Below are positions 37,700 through 47,904 of a DNA stretch of 64,000 nucleotides, in pieces. Made by a program: the position numbers and the translations under genes. The number at the start of each line of letters is the position of its first letter. Positions within the stretch are counted from its first letter, which is position 1. The stretch is taken from contig JABSOZ010000005.1 of the NCBI GenBank assembly GCA_013215295.1, positions 338,592 through 402,591 of the forward strand, given 5' to 3'. The notes under the pieces were generated by a model that did not search any database, had not been told where the DNA came from, and saw only the letters and a list, made by a program, of their open reading frames with translations. Source of the DNA: Colwellia sp. Lineage in GTDB: Bacteria > Pseudomonadota > Gammaproteobacteria > Enterobacterales > Alteromonadaceae.

Positions 37700-38947
37700 A
37701 TGCGTAAACTGTGTATATTAGGTTCAACTGGTTCCATTGGCGTTAATACGTTAGATGTGGTGCGATTGCACCCAGATATGTTTTCTGTAGTAAGCTTATC
37801 GGCTAATACAAGAGTAGATGAAATGCTTGCGCAATGTCAGGAGTTTACTCCGACTGTTGTGGTGATGGTTAACGAAACATCGGCTTCGCAATTAGAAGAA
37901 AAATTGCAAAACATTGGCTTAGGTCGAATTATAGTGCGTAGTGGACCGCAAGCACTAGTTGATATTGCCAGAGAAAATACTACCGATACCGTTATGGCTG
38001 CGATTGTTGGGGCTTCAGGCCTTCTACCAACGATGGCTGCAGTTGAAGCAGGCAAAAGAGTACTACTTGCTAATAAAGAGGCGTTAGTTACGTCTGGCGC
38101 ATTGTTTATTGATGCTGTAGAAAAGTATGGTGCAGAGTTATTACCTATTGATAGCGAGCATAACGCAATATTTCAATGTCTCCCTTCAATTGCGCAAAAA
38201 TCACTTGGTCGTTGCGACTTAGCTAGCAACGGCATCAGCAAAATATTACTCACGGGTTCTGGTGGGCCGTTTAGAACTCTTCCCATTGAACAGTTAGAAC
38301 AAGTTACTCCTGCTCAAGCATGTGCGCATCCTAACTGGGATATGGGGCGAAAAATATCTGTAGACTCTGCAACTATGATGAACAAAGGTTTAGAGTTTAT
38401 TGAGGCTAAGTGGCTGTTTAATATCGATCCTGACGACATTAAAGTTGTGCTACACCCGCAAAGTACCATTCATTCAATGGTGCAGTATAAAGATGGTTCT
38501 GTGATCGCTCAAATGGGTAATCCTGATATGAGAACCCCAATCGCTCATGCTTTAGCCTTCCCCGACAGAATTGATTCAGGTGTTGAACCTTTAGACTTTT
38601 TCAATACCAAAGCGTTTGAGTTTGAAGAGGTAGATTATCAAAAATATCCCAATTTAAAACTCGCTATAAACGCATGTAAAAGTGGTCAAGGTGCGTGTAC
38701 GGCTTTGAATGCAGCTAATGAAATTGCTGTTGATGCTTTTTTGAACGAAAAAATAAAATTTACCGATATTGCGAAAATAAATGAAACTTCTGTGAATAAA
38801 TTTGTCTCAGAAAGGGTGACATCAATTGATGATGTTGTAACACTCGATGCAAGTGTTCGAGAATTTTCGCGTAATTTAGTTGAAAACCATTATCTGCAAG
38901 TGAGTGATGAAGTGGTTAATAAAGATAAAAGAGAAGGGTGTAATTAG
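37700..38947 (+). CDS. dxr: 1-deoxy-D-xylulose 5-phosphate reductoisomerase
   Basis: A 415-residue enzyme of the MEP isoprenoid pathway making 2-C-methylerythritol 4-phosphate with NADPH. Motifs are the Rossmann [75 protein letters not shown] and the metal ligands in EFIEAKWLF. It is slightly longer than E. coli Dxr (398) because of a C-terminal tail ending KDKREGCN. rseP starts immediately after its stop. Confidence 0.97.
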   Translation: MRKLCILGSTGSIGVNTLDVVRLHPDMFSVVSLSANTRVDEMLAQCQEFTPTVVVMVNETSASQLEEKLQNIGLGRIIVRSGPQALVDIARENTTDTVMAAIVGASGLLPTMAAVEAGKRVLLANKEALVTSGALFIDAVEKYGAELLPIDSEHNAIFQCLPSIAQKSLGRCDLASNGISKILLTGSGGPFRTLPIEQLEQVTPAQACAHPNWDMGRKISVDSATMMNKGLEFIEAKWLFNIDPDDIKVVLHPQSTIHSMVQYKDGSVIAQMGNPDMRTPIAHALAFPDRIDSGVEPLDFFNTKAFEFEEVDYQKYPNLKLAINACKSGQGACTALNAANEIAVDAFLNEKIKFTDIAKINETSVNKFVSERVTSIDDVVTLDASVREFSRNLVENHYLQVSDEVVNKDKREGCN

Positions 38948-40303
38948 TTGTTTGATTTTTTTTGGAACTTAGCTTCTTTTATTGTTGCTTTAGGTATATT
39001 AATTACTGTTCATGAATATGGCCATTATTGGGTCGCTAGAAGAAACGGCGTCCAAGTGGAACGATTTTCAATCGGTTTTGGTAAAGTACTGTGGAGAAAA
39101 GTCAACAAAGAAGGCACTGAGTTTGTTATTGCCTTAATACCATTAGGTGGTTACGTTAAAATGCTTGATGGGCGTGTTGATGACGTTCAACCTGAAGATC
39201 TCGATAAAACCTTCAACAATAAAACCGTTTATCAACGCATAGCGATTATTGCCGCAGGGCCGTTTGCTAATTTTGCTTTTGCAATTTTTGCTTTTTACTT
39301 GATGTTTCTTATTGGTGTTCCGAGTGTCAAGCCTATTGTTGGTGAAATTAGAGCAGAATCTATTGCTCAGAAAGCACATATCACCAGTAACAGTCAAATT
39401 ATTGAAGTTGCTGGTCAAAAAATACTTGATTGGCAAGATGTAAATTTAGCATTAGTCTCCCAGATCGGTGAGACAAGCTTTACGATAAAAACGAAAGAGA
39501 AAGATAGGTCTTCACCAAAGACACATACCCTTAATACCTCTAATTGGGCATTTTCTCCGGATAAAGAGTCAGCGATTAGTAGTTTAGGAATCGCCCCGTT
39601 TCGGGCTCCTATTTATGCCGAGTTTGCTTATATTGAAGAAGGTAGTGCTGCAGATAAAGCAGGACTTAAAGTTCAAGATAAATTAATTAGTATCAATAAT
39701 GAAAGTATAAATGGTAGCTGGGCGATGTTTTCAAAAAAAATTAGCGAGCTTCCGGAACAAAACGTTAATTTAGTCGTCGAACGACAAGGTAAGCATCTAA
39801 ACATATCTGTAATGCCCGCTTTAATTGAACGTTCAGGCAAAGTTATCGGTTATTTAGGTGTAGTACCGAAGTCGGATCCATACCCAAAAGAATATTTATT
39901 TGAACTACGCTACGGTGTTGTTGATTCCTTGGGACAAAGTTTGCAGCGTACTTGGAATTTAGTGGTATTGAGTTTCAACATGATAGGCAAGCTGATAACG
40001 GGTGATGTTTCTGTTAAAAATTTAAGTGGGCCTATTTCTATCGCACAAGGAGCTGGCAGTAGTGCACAATATGGTTTGGTTTATTTTCTAGGTTTTCTCG
40101 CTTTAATCAGCATTAACTTAGGTATTATAAATTTATTACCTTTACCAGTACTTGATGGCGGACATTTGTTTTATTATCTTGTCGAAGTTATCACAGGTAA
40201 GCCTGTACCTGAAAAAATACAAGAAATAGGTTTTAAGTTTGGTACACTAGCCCTCTTAGGCTTAATGAGTATCGCATTATTTAACGATTTTTCGCGTTTA
40301 TAA
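38948..40303 (+). CDS. rseP: site-2 intramembrane zinc metalloprotease
   Basis: A 451-residue inner-membrane protease that cleaves RseA to release sigma-E and also removes signal-peptide remnants. The zinc motif HEYGH lies in the first transmembrane helix (ILITVHEYGHYWVARRNG). Two PDZ domains occupy the middle (about 110-310). The C-terminal metal ligand motif is NLLPLPVLDGGHLFYY. The start is a TTG directly abutting the dxr stop, matching the E. coli N-terminus position. bamA follows after 27 bases. Confidence 0.96.
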   Translation: MFDFFWNLASFIVALGILITVHEYGHYWVARRNGVQVERFSIGFGKVLWRKVNKEGTEFVIALIPLGGYVKMLDGRVDDVQPEDLDKTFNNKTVYQRIAIIAAGPFANFAFAIFAFYLMFLIGVPSVKPIVGEIRAESIAQKAHITSNSQIIEVAGQKILDWQDVNLALVSQIGETSFTIKTKEKDRSSPKTHTLNTSNWAFSPDKESAISSLGIAPFRAPIYAEFAYIEEGSAADKAGLKVQDKLISINNESINGSWAMFSKKISELPEQNVNLVVERQGKHLNISVMPALIERSGKVIGYLGVVPKSDPYPKEYLFELRYGVVDSLGQSLQRTWNLVVLSFNMIGKLITGDVSVKNLSGPISIAQGAGSSAQYGLVYFLGFLALISINLGIINLLPLPVLDGGHLFYYLVEVITGKPVPEKIQEIGFKFGTLALLGLMSIALFNDFSRL

Positions 40304-40330
40304 CAAAAGAAGTAATAAAAGTTAGCATTT

Positions 40331-42805
40331 ATGATAATTAAAAAAATTGCCCTCGCGGTATTGTTAGGTGCCTTAGGTACAACAGTTCAAGCCTCTGAAG
40401 AATTTCAAGTAGAAGATATTCAAATTAAAGGGTTACAGCGTGTCGCACTCGGTGCTGCTTTAACTCATATCCCTTTTAATACGGGAGATACGATGAATAA
40501 GTTTCGTATTTCTCAGTCGATAAAATCTCTATATAAATCAGGGCATTTTAATGATGTTGTCGTCTACCGTGAAGGCAATAGAATTATTTATCGTGTTCAT
40601 GAGCGTTCAACGATCAGTGAAATTACCTTTGATGGTAATAAAGACTTAAAAGATGAACAATTAACTGAAAGTCTTGACAGCAGTGATATTAGAGTAGGTG
40701 AAACTCTCGATATGACTATTATATCGGGTATTGAAATTGGCTTAGAAGATTTCTATCACAGTATAGGTAAATACAACGCAGACGTAAAAGCAGAAATAAC
40801 GCATTTGCCACGTAACCGTGTAGACATTAATTTTGTTTTCACTGAAGGTGATGCCGCGGCAATAGAACAAATTAATATTGTTGGTAATGAAATATTTTCA
40901 GACAACGATCTTCTTGAACGTATAGAACTCACCTATGATTCTCCTTGGTGGGATTTTATGGCGCAAGATCGCTACCAAAAACAAACGCTACAAGGCGATA
41001 TAGAAACGATTAAGAGTTACTACTTAGACCGTGGTTATCTTCAATATAAAGTTGATTCAACTCAAGTATCTATGACACCTGATAAAAAAGCTGTTTACAT
41101 CGCTTTAAACATCACCGAAGGTGAGCAATTTAAAGTGAGTGAAATAGACTTTGTTGGTGATATGGCAGGCTTCGAACGTACTATTCGTGCAATTAACCCA
41201 TTAAGAGCAGGCAAGCTTTATAATGGTGCAGAAGTCACTTACACCGAAGAAACTATTAGTCGCTTCCTTGGTCGCTATGGTTATGCTTATCCTAAAGTAA
41301 ATGTTATTCCAGAAATTAATGAAGAAGACAAAACAGTTAAACTTTCGATTGCTGTTGATCCAGGTAAGCGCGTTTATGTTAACCGCATTAATTTCACAGG
41401 TCACAATGTCACTTCAGACAAGGTTTTACGACGTGAAATGCGCCAGATGGAAGGTGCTTGGTTATCAAATAATGCGGCTGAAAATTCTAAAGCTTGGCTC
41501 CAACGTTTACCGTATATGGAAGATGTTGAATACGAGACTAAACAAGTACCAGGTGAAGATGACTTAGTTGATATTGACTTCACAGTAAAAGAACAACCTT
41601 CAGGATCTTTTACTGCAGGTATCGGTTATGGTTCTACGACTAAAATGAGTTTAAGTGCAGGCATTCAGCAAAATAACTTTTTAGGTACGGGAAATCGATT
41701 AGCATTTAATATAAATACGATGAGCTATCAGAAAAGCGCGAGTCTTTCTTATACCGATCCCTATTTTACCGTTGATGCTGTCTCATTAGGTGGACAACTA
41801 TACTACAGTGAATTTAATGCGGGTAACGCCAATTTAGTCGAATATAATAATCAAACTTATGGGATAGGGCTTAACTTAGGTTTTCCTATCAATGAATATG
41901 TTCGATTGAACTTTGGTTTGGGTTGGAAACATAACGGCATAACACGTTTACAAACTTATGAACAAATTCAGAAGTTTTATGAGATATATTCAGATCCTAA
42001 TGATCCTGATGGCGGCTTAGAATTTGAAAGTTTTGATTTATCAGCTGCAATTTCTCGATCTACTTTAAACCGAGGAACATTTCCAACAGCGGGGTCCAGT
42101 CAAAGTTTAAGTTACAAAATGACGACTCCAAATTCTGACGTAAATTATTTTAAAATTAATATAGACACTAAATGGTACTTTCCATTAACTCAAGATCAGC
42201 GATGGACGGTATTAACACGATTCAATGCCGGCTATGGTAATGGTTATGGCGATATAGACGGTAATGACCAAATATTACCATTCTGGGAAAACTTTAGAGC
42301 TGGTGGTACTGATACTTTACGTGGTTTTGAGAATAATATTGTCGGGCCGCGAGCTGTATTTCGTTATCCAACCCCTACAGATGGTGCTCCTGATCCTGTA
42401 GAGTCAGGCAGTAGTTGTTGTTTAGGGCCTGATCACGATTTCATTAATGTATCAGCACGTTCTGTTGGTGGTAATGCCATAATTGTTGCTGGCGTAGAAC
42501 TTATTGTTCCTACTCCATTTTTGGATGAAGGTTTCTCTAACAGTGTTCGTACTAGCTTTTTTGTTGATGCTGGTAATGTTTGGGATACAGAATTTAATTT
42601 AGATGACTATTCAGATTTAGCGACCCGTGAATTTGAAAAAATCGATGATTATTCAGATATCGGTCGATATAGAAGTTCTGCTGGTTTATCTGTTCAGTGG
42701 TTATCGCCAATGGGCCCAATGATTTTCAGTTTTGCTAAAGCATTGAAATCAGAAAAAGATGATGATAAAGAGTTCTTTAGTTTTAATATAGGTAAAACTT
42801 TCTAA
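40331..42805 (+). CDS. bamA: outer membrane protein assembly factor BamA
   Basis: An 824-residue outer-membrane insertase. A signal peptide (MIIKKIALAVLLGALGTTVQAS) is followed by five POTRA domains (about 25-425: VEDIQIKGLQRVALGAAL first, VYVNRINFTGHNVTSDKVLRREM last). A 16-strand barrel follows, with the loop-6 motif LRGF in GGTDTLRGFENNIVGP and the terminal aromatic signature ending FNIGKTF. A CC pair in SGSSCCLGPDHDF in an extracellular loop is unusual. It lies between rseP and skp, the standard order. Confidence 0.98.
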   Translation: MIIKKIALAVLLGALGTTVQASEEFQVEDIQIKGLQRVALGAALTHIPFNTGDTMNKFRISQSIKSLYKSGHFNDVVVYREGNRIIYRVHERSTISEITFDGNKDLKDEQLTESLDSSDIRVGETLDMTIISGIEIGLEDFYHSIGKYNADVKAEITHLPRNRVDINFVFTEGDAAAIEQINIVGNEIFSDNDLLERIELTYDSPWWDFMAQDRYQKQTLQGDIETIKSYYLDRGYLQYKVDSTQVSMTPDKKAVYIALNITEGEQFKVSEIDFVGDMAGFERTIRAINPLRAGKLYNGAEVTYTEETISRFLGRYGYAYPKVNVIPEINEEDKTVKLSIAVDPGKRVYVNRINFTGHNVTSDKVLRREMRQMEGAWLSNNAAENSKAWLQRLPYMEDVEYETKQVPGEDDLVDIDFTVKEQPSGSFTAGIGYGSTTKMSLSAGIQQNNFLGTGNRLAFNINTMSYQKSASLSYTDPYFTVDAVSLGGQLYYSEFNAGNANLVEYNNQTYGIGLNLGFPINEYVRLNFGLGWKHNGITRLQTYEQIQKFYEIYSDPNDPDGGLEFESFDLSAAISRSTLNRGTFPTAGSSQSLSYKMTTPNSDVNYFKINIDTKWYFPLTQDQRWTVLTRFNAGYGNGYGDIDGNDQILPFWENFRAGGTDTLRGFENNIVGPRAVFRYPTPTDGAPDPVESGSSCCLGPDHDFINVSARSVGGNAIIVAGVELIVPTPFLDEGFSNSVRTSFFVDAGNVWDTEFNLDDYSDLATREFEKIDDYSDIGRYRSSAGLSVQWLSPMGPMIFSFAKALKSEKDDDKEFFSFNIGKTF

Positions 42806-42948
42806 TACAAAGACGATTGATTATTTTAAATAAAATTCAGCAAAGGGGTTTAATTCTAAAAGTTAACCCCCATAGCAATTAAATCATAATTATAAAAATT
42901 AATGTAGCTTAATAAAAGTTACGTAGAAATAATATTTTGGAGATAAAA

Positions 42949-43467
42949 TTGAATAAATTCATTAAAACAGTTGCTTGTTCAGCAGTAGCGTCTAGTTTGT
43001 TATTAGCAAGTTCTGTTATGGCTGCAGACCAGAAAATCGCAGTGGTTAATTTCCAAGAAGTTATGGGGAAAATTCCACAAACAGCCACTGTGATGCAAAA
43101 TTTGGAAACTGAGTTTAAAGATGATAAAGCCGTTTTAGCCCAACTTGAGAAAGATATTAAGTACTATCAAGAAAAGAAAAAACGTGATGGTTCATTAATG
43201 AGTGCTAAAGAAAAAGAAGATCTTGATGTTCAAATAACTACTTTATATCAAGACTACCAAACTAAAGGTAAAGCTTTCCAACAAGCGACTAGTTTGCGTA
43301 AGAACGAAGAAACAAACAAAATTGTTGCCTTGGTACGTCAAGCTATAGACAGCATTGCAGCAAAAGGTAAATATGATATTGTTTTAGAACAACAAGCGGT
43401 TGTTTTTGCTAAACCAGATGCGATTATTACAGACAAAGTTGTTGAACAAGTTAGTAAACTTAAATAG
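42949..43467 (+). CDS. skp: periplasmic chaperone Skp (OmpH)
   Basis: A 172-residue holdase for unfolded outer-membrane proteins. It has a signal peptide (NKFIKTVACSAVASSLLLASSVMAAD), then the Skp fold with a short beta start (QKIAVVNFQEVMGKIPQ) and two long tentacle helices rich in Lys/Glu (about 60-140). I prefer the TTG at 42949, because TTGGAG (42937-42942) is a ribosome site 6 bases before it. The longer TTG start at 42937 would overlap that site. A strong terminator follows. Confidence 0.93.
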   Translation: MNKFIKTVACSAVASSLLLASSVMAADQKIAVVNFQEVMGKIPQTATVMQNLETEFKDDKAVLAQLEKDIKYYQEKKKRDGSLMSAKEKEDLDVQITTLYQDYQTKGKAFQQATSLRKNEETNKIVALVRQAIDSIAAKGKYDIVLEQQAVVFAKPDAIITDKVVEQVSKLK

Positions 43468-43516
43468 CACTACATTGTTATGTAAGATAATGGGCTTAAT
43501 TAATCATTATCACTAT

Positions 43517-43561
43517 AAAACTTGCAACTATTATTTATAATATTAGTTGCAAGTTTTTTTT
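43517..43561 (+). terminator. intrinsic terminator after skp
   Basis: A 14-bp perfect stem (AAAACTTGCAACTA / TAGTTGCAAGTTTT) with a 13-base AT loop, continuing into TTTT. It divides the outer-membrane assembly unit from the lipid A unit that begins with lpxD. Confidence 0.9.
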
Positions 43562-43640
43562 CTGACCTCAAAAAATCATATTGGTTTTAGCGTCTTTTCC
43601 AGTTATGCTCATATAGCCTCCTTAACAATATTAAGTGTTT

Positions 43641-44681
43641 ATGTCTTATACTCTCAAACAACTAGCCGAAAAAATTGGTGCTGAGGTTCACGGTGATGGA
43701 ACTTATGTCATTCATTCACTTGCCACTTTATCAAATGCTGATAAACAGCAAATTGCATTCTTAGCGAATAAAAAATATAGCCAGCAACTTTCTGATACAA
43801 AAGCTGGCGCGGTTATTATTGCTTCTACAAACCTTACTGACTGTAAGACAAACGCATTAGTCATGGATAACCCTTACTTAGGTTATGCACTAACAGCACA
43901 ATTACTTGATACAACGCCAAAACCAGCTCATAACATTCACCCTTCAGCGCAAATTTCCGAAGGTGTATCTTTAGGTGAAAATGTTGCCATTGGCGCTAAT
44001 GCGGTAATAGAGAAAGGTGCAGTAATTTCTGACAACGTATTGATTGGTGCGGGTTGTTTTATTGGTGAGCAAGCAAAAATAGGCTCACACACCAAGCTTT
44101 GGGCAAATGTTAGTATTTATCATCGAGTTGAAATTGGCGAAAATTGTCTAATTCAGGCCAATACTGTTATTGGATCTGACGGGTTTGGCTATGCAAATGA
44201 TAAAGGAGCATGGCTGAAAATCCCTCAACTGGGCAGTGTTATTATTGGTAACAATGTAGAAATTGGCGCTAGCACTACGATTGACCGCGGAGCTCTTGAA
44301 GACACTGTGATTAAAGATGGCGTTATTTTAGATAACCAAATACAAATTGCTCATAATGTTGTTATTGGCGAAAATACCGCTATGGCAGCCTGTAGTGTTA
44401 TCGCGGGGAGTTCAACACTCGGTAAAAATTGTGTGATTGCTGGCCTTGTTGGTATTAATGGACATATCGATGTCGTTGATAATGTTGTTTTTACTGGTAT
44501 GAGCATGGTAACAAAGAATATTAATGAAGCTGGCGTTTATTCTTCGGGGATGCCATGCCAAACAAATAAAGAGTGGAACAAAAATAACGCGAGAATTCGT
44601 AAGTTAGAAAGTATACTTAAACGTATGAAGAGTGCTGAGCATGATATTGAGCACTTAAATAAAATTATTGAAAAGGATTAA
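43641..44681 (+). CDS. lpxD: UDP-3-O-acyl-glucosamine N-acyltransferase
   Basis: A 346-residue lipid A enzyme adding the second hydroxyacyl chain. The N-terminal uridine-binding domain ([19 protein letters not shown]) is followed by the left-handed beta-helix with hexapeptide repeats ([20 protein letters not shown]). The catalytic His lies in [10 protein letters not shown], and a C-terminal helix ([12 protein letters not shown]) follows. The ATG 43641 start is preferred over GTG two codons upstream. fabZ follows closely. Confidence 0.97.
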   Translation: MSYTLKQLAEKIGAEVHGDGTYVIHSLATLSNADKQQIAFLANKKYSQQLSDTKAGAVIIASTNLTDCKTNALVMDNPYLGYALTAQLLDTTPKPAHNIHPSAQISEGVSLGENVAIGANAVIEKGAVISDNVLIGAGCFIGEQAKIGSHTKLWANVSIYHRVEIGENCLIQANTVIGSDGFGYANDKGAWLKIPQLGSVIIGNNVEIGASTTIDRGALEDTVIKDGVILDNQIQIAHNVVIGENTAMAACSVIAGSSTLGKNCVIAGLVGINGHIDVVDNVVFTGMSMVTKNINEAGVYSSGMPCQTNKEWNKNNARIRKLESILKRMKSAEHDIEHLNKIIEKD

Positions 44682-44685
44682 TCCA

Positions 44686-45138
44686 TTGGATTCAACAAAA
44701 AACACTCTTGGAATTGCAGAAATAAAAGCATTACTGCCACATCGATATCCTATGCTGTTGGTAGACAGAGTATTAGATTATCAGCCAATGAAATCATTGC
44801 ATGCTATTAAAAATGTAAGTATTAATGAACCTGTATTCAATGGTCACTTCCCTGAACTTCCTATCTTCCCTGGTGTGATGATCCTTGAAGCCTTAGCGCA
44901 AGCAACAGGGATTTTAGGTTTTAAAAGTACTGATGGTCGAGCTGAAAATGAAATGTATTTATTTGCTTCTATCGATAAAGCAAAATTTAAAAAACCAGTA
45001 GTACCTGGAGATACAATGCATTTGCATGTTGAATTTTTGAAAGAACGACGTGGAATGTGGAAGTTTTATGGCGAAGCAAGGGTTGATGGAAAAGTTGTTT
45101 GCTCTGCTGAACTTATGTGTGCAAGAAGAGTGGTATAA
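44686..45138 (+). CDS. fabZ: 3-hydroxyacyl-[acyl-carrier-protein] dehydratase
   Basis: A 150-residue hot-dog-fold enzyme of fatty acid elongation. The active-site His is in [14 protein letters not shown] and the Glu in [15 protein letters not shown], with [12 protein letters not shown] between. The TTG at 44686 is chosen: AAGGA (44673-44677) lies 8 bases before it and the length then matches E. coli (151). The longer TTG start at 44668 would overlap the ribosome site and lpxD. It lies between lpxD and lpxA, as in E. coli. Confidence 0.96.
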   Translation: MDSTKNTLGIAEIKALLPHRYPMLLVDRVLDYQPMKSLHAIKNVSINEPVFNGHFPELPIFPGVMILEALAQATGILGFKSTDGRAENEMYLFASIDKAKFKKPVVPGDTMHLHVEFLKERRGMWKFYGEARVDGKVVCSAELMCARRVV

Positions 45139-45141
45139 ATT

Positions 45142-45933
45142 TTGAGTATCAATAATGAGCGTTTAATTCACCCCCAGGCAATAATTGAAGAAGGAGCCAA
45201 CATAGGAAAAAATGTAAGTGTTGGTCCTTGGAGTTATATCGGTAAAGATGTCGTTATTGGTGACGACTGCGTTATTAACTCTCATGTCGTCATTAAAGGG
45301 CCTACAAAAATTGGGAAAGCTAATCACTTTTTTCAATTCGCTAGTATAGGAGAAGATTGCCAAGATCTAAAATATGCTGGTGAGCCAACAGAACTCATTA
45401 TCGGTGATAACAATATTTTTCGTGAATCTTGCACTATTCATCGGGGAACAATTCAAGATAACAGCCTTACGCAAATAGGCAGTAATAATTTATTTATGGC
45501 TTATACTCATGTAGCGCATGATTGCATGGTGGGCAGCCATTGTATTTTCGCTAATAATGCGTCTATTGCAGGACATGTTCACGTTGGTGATTACGCTATT
45601 TTAGGTGGCATGACAGGCGTTCATCAATTTTGCCATATTGGTGCTCATAGTTTTGTTGCGGCAAATTCTCTTATTTTAAAAGATATACCCCCTTATTTGA
45701 TGGTTTCCGGTCAACCAGCTTCACCCTTTGGTCTAAATTCAGAAGGGCTTAAACGTCGCGGTTTTGAAAAGGATGTTATTTTGACCATTAAACGGGCTTA
45801 TAAAGAAGTGTATCGTAAAGGTTTAAATGTTAATGAAGCTTTAGTTAACGTTGCAGCATTATCTGATGATATGCCCGAGTTAACTTTTTTTGCCGAATTT
45901 ATTAGAAATTCTAGCCGTGGAATTGCACGCTAA
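45142..45933 (+). CDS. lpxA: UDP-N-acetylglucosamine O-acyltransferase
   Basis: A 263-residue enzyme catalysing the first step of lipid A synthesis. The beta-helix repeats (IIEEGANIGKNVSVGPWSYIG, VVIGDDCVINSHVVIKG) carry the catalytic His in MAYTHVAHDCMVG. The C-terminal helical part GLNSEGLKRRGFEKDVILTIKRAYK is diagnostic. It starts at TTG 45142, three bases after fabZ; no in-frame ATG exists near the expected N-terminus. Confidence 0.97.
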   Translation: MSINNERLIHPQAIIEEGANIGKNVSVGPWSYIGKDVVIGDDCVINSHVVIKGPTKIGKANHFFQFASIGEDCQDLKYAGEPTELIIGDNNIFRESCTIHRGTIQDNSLTQIGSNNLFMAYTHVAHDCMVGSHCIFANNASIAGHVHVGDYAILGGMTGVHQFCHIGAHSFVAANSLILKDIPPYLMVSGQPASPFGLNSEGLKRRGFEKDVILTIKRAYKEVYRKGLNVNEALVNVAALSDDMPELTFFAEFIRNSSRGIAR

Positions 45934-45979
45934 GAGCCATAACACCAGCCATAGCATAAAAGTAGTAGAGTAAACGTTA

Positions 45980-47182
45980 ATGACAGAAACAATAGAAAAT
46001 CAAGTTACCTTAAACGCATCACCCATTATAAATGGCACTACTGCTGAGTTTAATCCCGTTTTTGGTATCGTTGTTGGGGAGCACTCAGGCGATACATTAG
46101 GTGCTGGATTAATGTCTTCGTTGATGTGTAACTACCCTAATGCGAAATTTATTGGCATCGGCGGGCCTAAAATGTTGGCACTTGGTTTTGAAAGTTTATT
46201 TGAAATGGAAGAACTTTCAGTGATGGGAATTTTTGAAGTCTTAGGACGTCTTAAACGCCTATTTCATGTAAAAGATTGTTTAGCTGCTCAGTTTATTCAA
46301 AATAGACCTGATGTATTTATTGGTATTGATGCACCTGACTTTAACTTACGCCTCGAAAGACAATTAAAGAAAAAAGGCATAAAAACCGTTCATTATGTCA
46401 GTCCGTCTGTTTGGGCTTGGCGTGAAAAACGCATTTTTACAATTGAAGCGGCTACCGATATGGTGTTGTCGTTATTACCTTTTGAAAAAGACTTTTATGA
46501 TAAATATGAAGTGCCTTGTACATTCGTTGGTCACCCGCTGGCTGATGACATTCCACTCTCTTCTGATAAAGAAGAAGCAAGGCAAGCATTAGATTTACCA
46601 TTAGATAACAAAATACTTGCGCTTATGCCTGGGAGTCGTGGTGGTGAATTATCACGATTAACAGAATCATTTTTACTTTCTGCTGAAGCACTTTTAAATG
46701 AAGACCCAGGTTTGCACTTTGTCGCACCGATGATCAGTGACGTAAGAGCCGAGCAATTTAAGTCTCTGAAACAGAATATTGCGCCTAATTTAGCTGTTAC
46801 CATCATTATCAATAAAACCCAACAAGTGATAGCAGCAAGTGATTGCTTGTTGATGGCTTCTGGTACCGTGACTTTAGAAGCTTCTCTTATTAAACGGCCA
46901 ATGGTCATTTGTTATAAATTTAATGCATTCACTTATCACATGTTTAAAGGTTTGGTAAAACTAGAATGGTTTTCATTACCAAACTTATTGACTAAAAAAA
47001 CGCTAGTACCTGAATTACTGCAAGGTCAAGTTACTGTTGATAATATAGTGCCTCTTTTAAAAGAGCGTTTATATCAAGACCAAACATTTCTTGAAGATGA
47101 ATATATGAAAATTCATCTTTCATTAAAGAAAAATGCGAGTAAAGAAGCTGCGAAAGCGGTTATGGATTTAATGTCAAAATGA
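45980..47182 (+). CDS. lpxB: lipid A disaccharide synthase
   Basis: A 400-residue GT19 glycosyltransferase joining UDP-diacylglucosamine and lipid X. Motifs are [81 protein letters not shown] and [21 protein letters not shown]. It has about 25 extra N-terminal residues compared with E. coli (382). It overlaps rnhB by four bases (ATGA). Confidence 0.97.
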   Translation: MTETIENQVTLNASPIINGTTAEFNPVFGIVVGEHSGDTLGAGLMSSLMCNYPNAKFIGIGGPKMLALGFESLFEMEELSVMGIFEVLGRLKRLFHVKDCLAAQFIQNRPDVFIGIDAPDFNLRLERQLKKKGIKTVHYVSPSVWAWREKRIFTIEAATDMVLSLLPFEKDFYDKYEVPCTFVGHPLADDIPLSSDKEEARQALDLPLDNKILALMPGSRGGELSRLTESFLLSAEALLNEDPGLHFVAPMISDVRAEQFKSLKQNIAPNLAVTIIINKTQQVIAASDCLLMASGTVTLEASLIKRPMVICYKFNAFTYHMFKGLVKLEWFSLPNLLTKKTLVPELLQGQVTVDNIVPLLKERLYQDQTFLEDEYMKIHLSLKKNASKEAAKAVMDLMSK

Positions 47183-47904
47183 GTAATGCCACGCCAGAAA
47201 TAGACAGTTCAACCAAAAATAAAAAAGTAACAAAACCCAAGAAGATTTTCGATGCTTTTGAATATCCTATTGCTTATTGTATTGCTGGTGTTGACGAAGT
47301 TGGCCGTGGCCCCTTAGTTGGCGATGTTGTTACTGCCGCAGTTATCCTTGATCCAGAAAATCCAATTCAAGGATTAATGGATTCAAAAAAGCTTTCAGAA
47401 AAAAAACGTCAAATACTCTCTGTTGAAATAAAAGAAAAAGCCATTGCTTGGGCCGTTGGCCGAGCCACCCCAGAAGAAATAGACACATTGAACATTCTAC
47501 ACGCAACGATGTTAGCTATGCAAAGAGCTGTGCAAGATTTATCCGTTACCCCAGATTATGTGTTAGTTGATGGCAACAGATGTCCAGTCTTTATGAATAT
47601 TAATGGTAATATTGACAGCCAAGCTGTTGTTAAAGGCGATGACCGCGTATCAGAAATCAGTGCAGCTTCTATATTAGCTAAAGTTGTACGTGATGATGAA
47701 ATGCTGGCTTTAGATGAGTTACACCCTGAGTATGGTTTTGCTAAACACAAAGGTTATCCAACTAAAGCTCATTTAGAAAAAATCGTCGAACATGGTGTAC
47801 TTGATTGCTATCGCGCTAGTTTTAAACCCGTCGCAAAGGTTATAGCTATGCAAGGTGTGCTGCCTACCAAAACTAAATCAGATGTAGTTGAGGTTGAGTG
47901 CTAA
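47179..47904 (+). CDS. rnhB: ribonuclease HII
   Basis: A 241-residue endonuclease cutting RNA in RNA-DNA hybrids, including single ribonucleotides. Catalytic acids are seen in [21 protein letters not shown] (Asp, Glu) and in YVLVDGN and [13 protein letters not shown]. It is longer than E. coli RnhB (198) through a 35-residue Lys-rich N-terminal extension and a short C-terminal tail. It overlaps lpxB at ATGA and dnaE at TAATG, so the three are translationally coupled. Confidence 0.96.
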   Translation: MSNATPEIDSSTKNKKVTKPKKIFDAFEYPIAYCIAGVDEVGRGPLVGDVVTAAVILDPENPIQGLMDSKKLSEKKRQILSVEIKEKAIAWAVGRATPEEIDTLNILHATMLAMQRAVQDLSVTPDYVLVDGNRCPVFMNINGNIDSQAVVKGDDRVSEISAASILAKVVRDDEMLALDELHPEYGFAKHKGYPTKAHLEKIVEHGVLDCYRASFKPVAKVIAMQGVLPTKTKSDVVEVEC

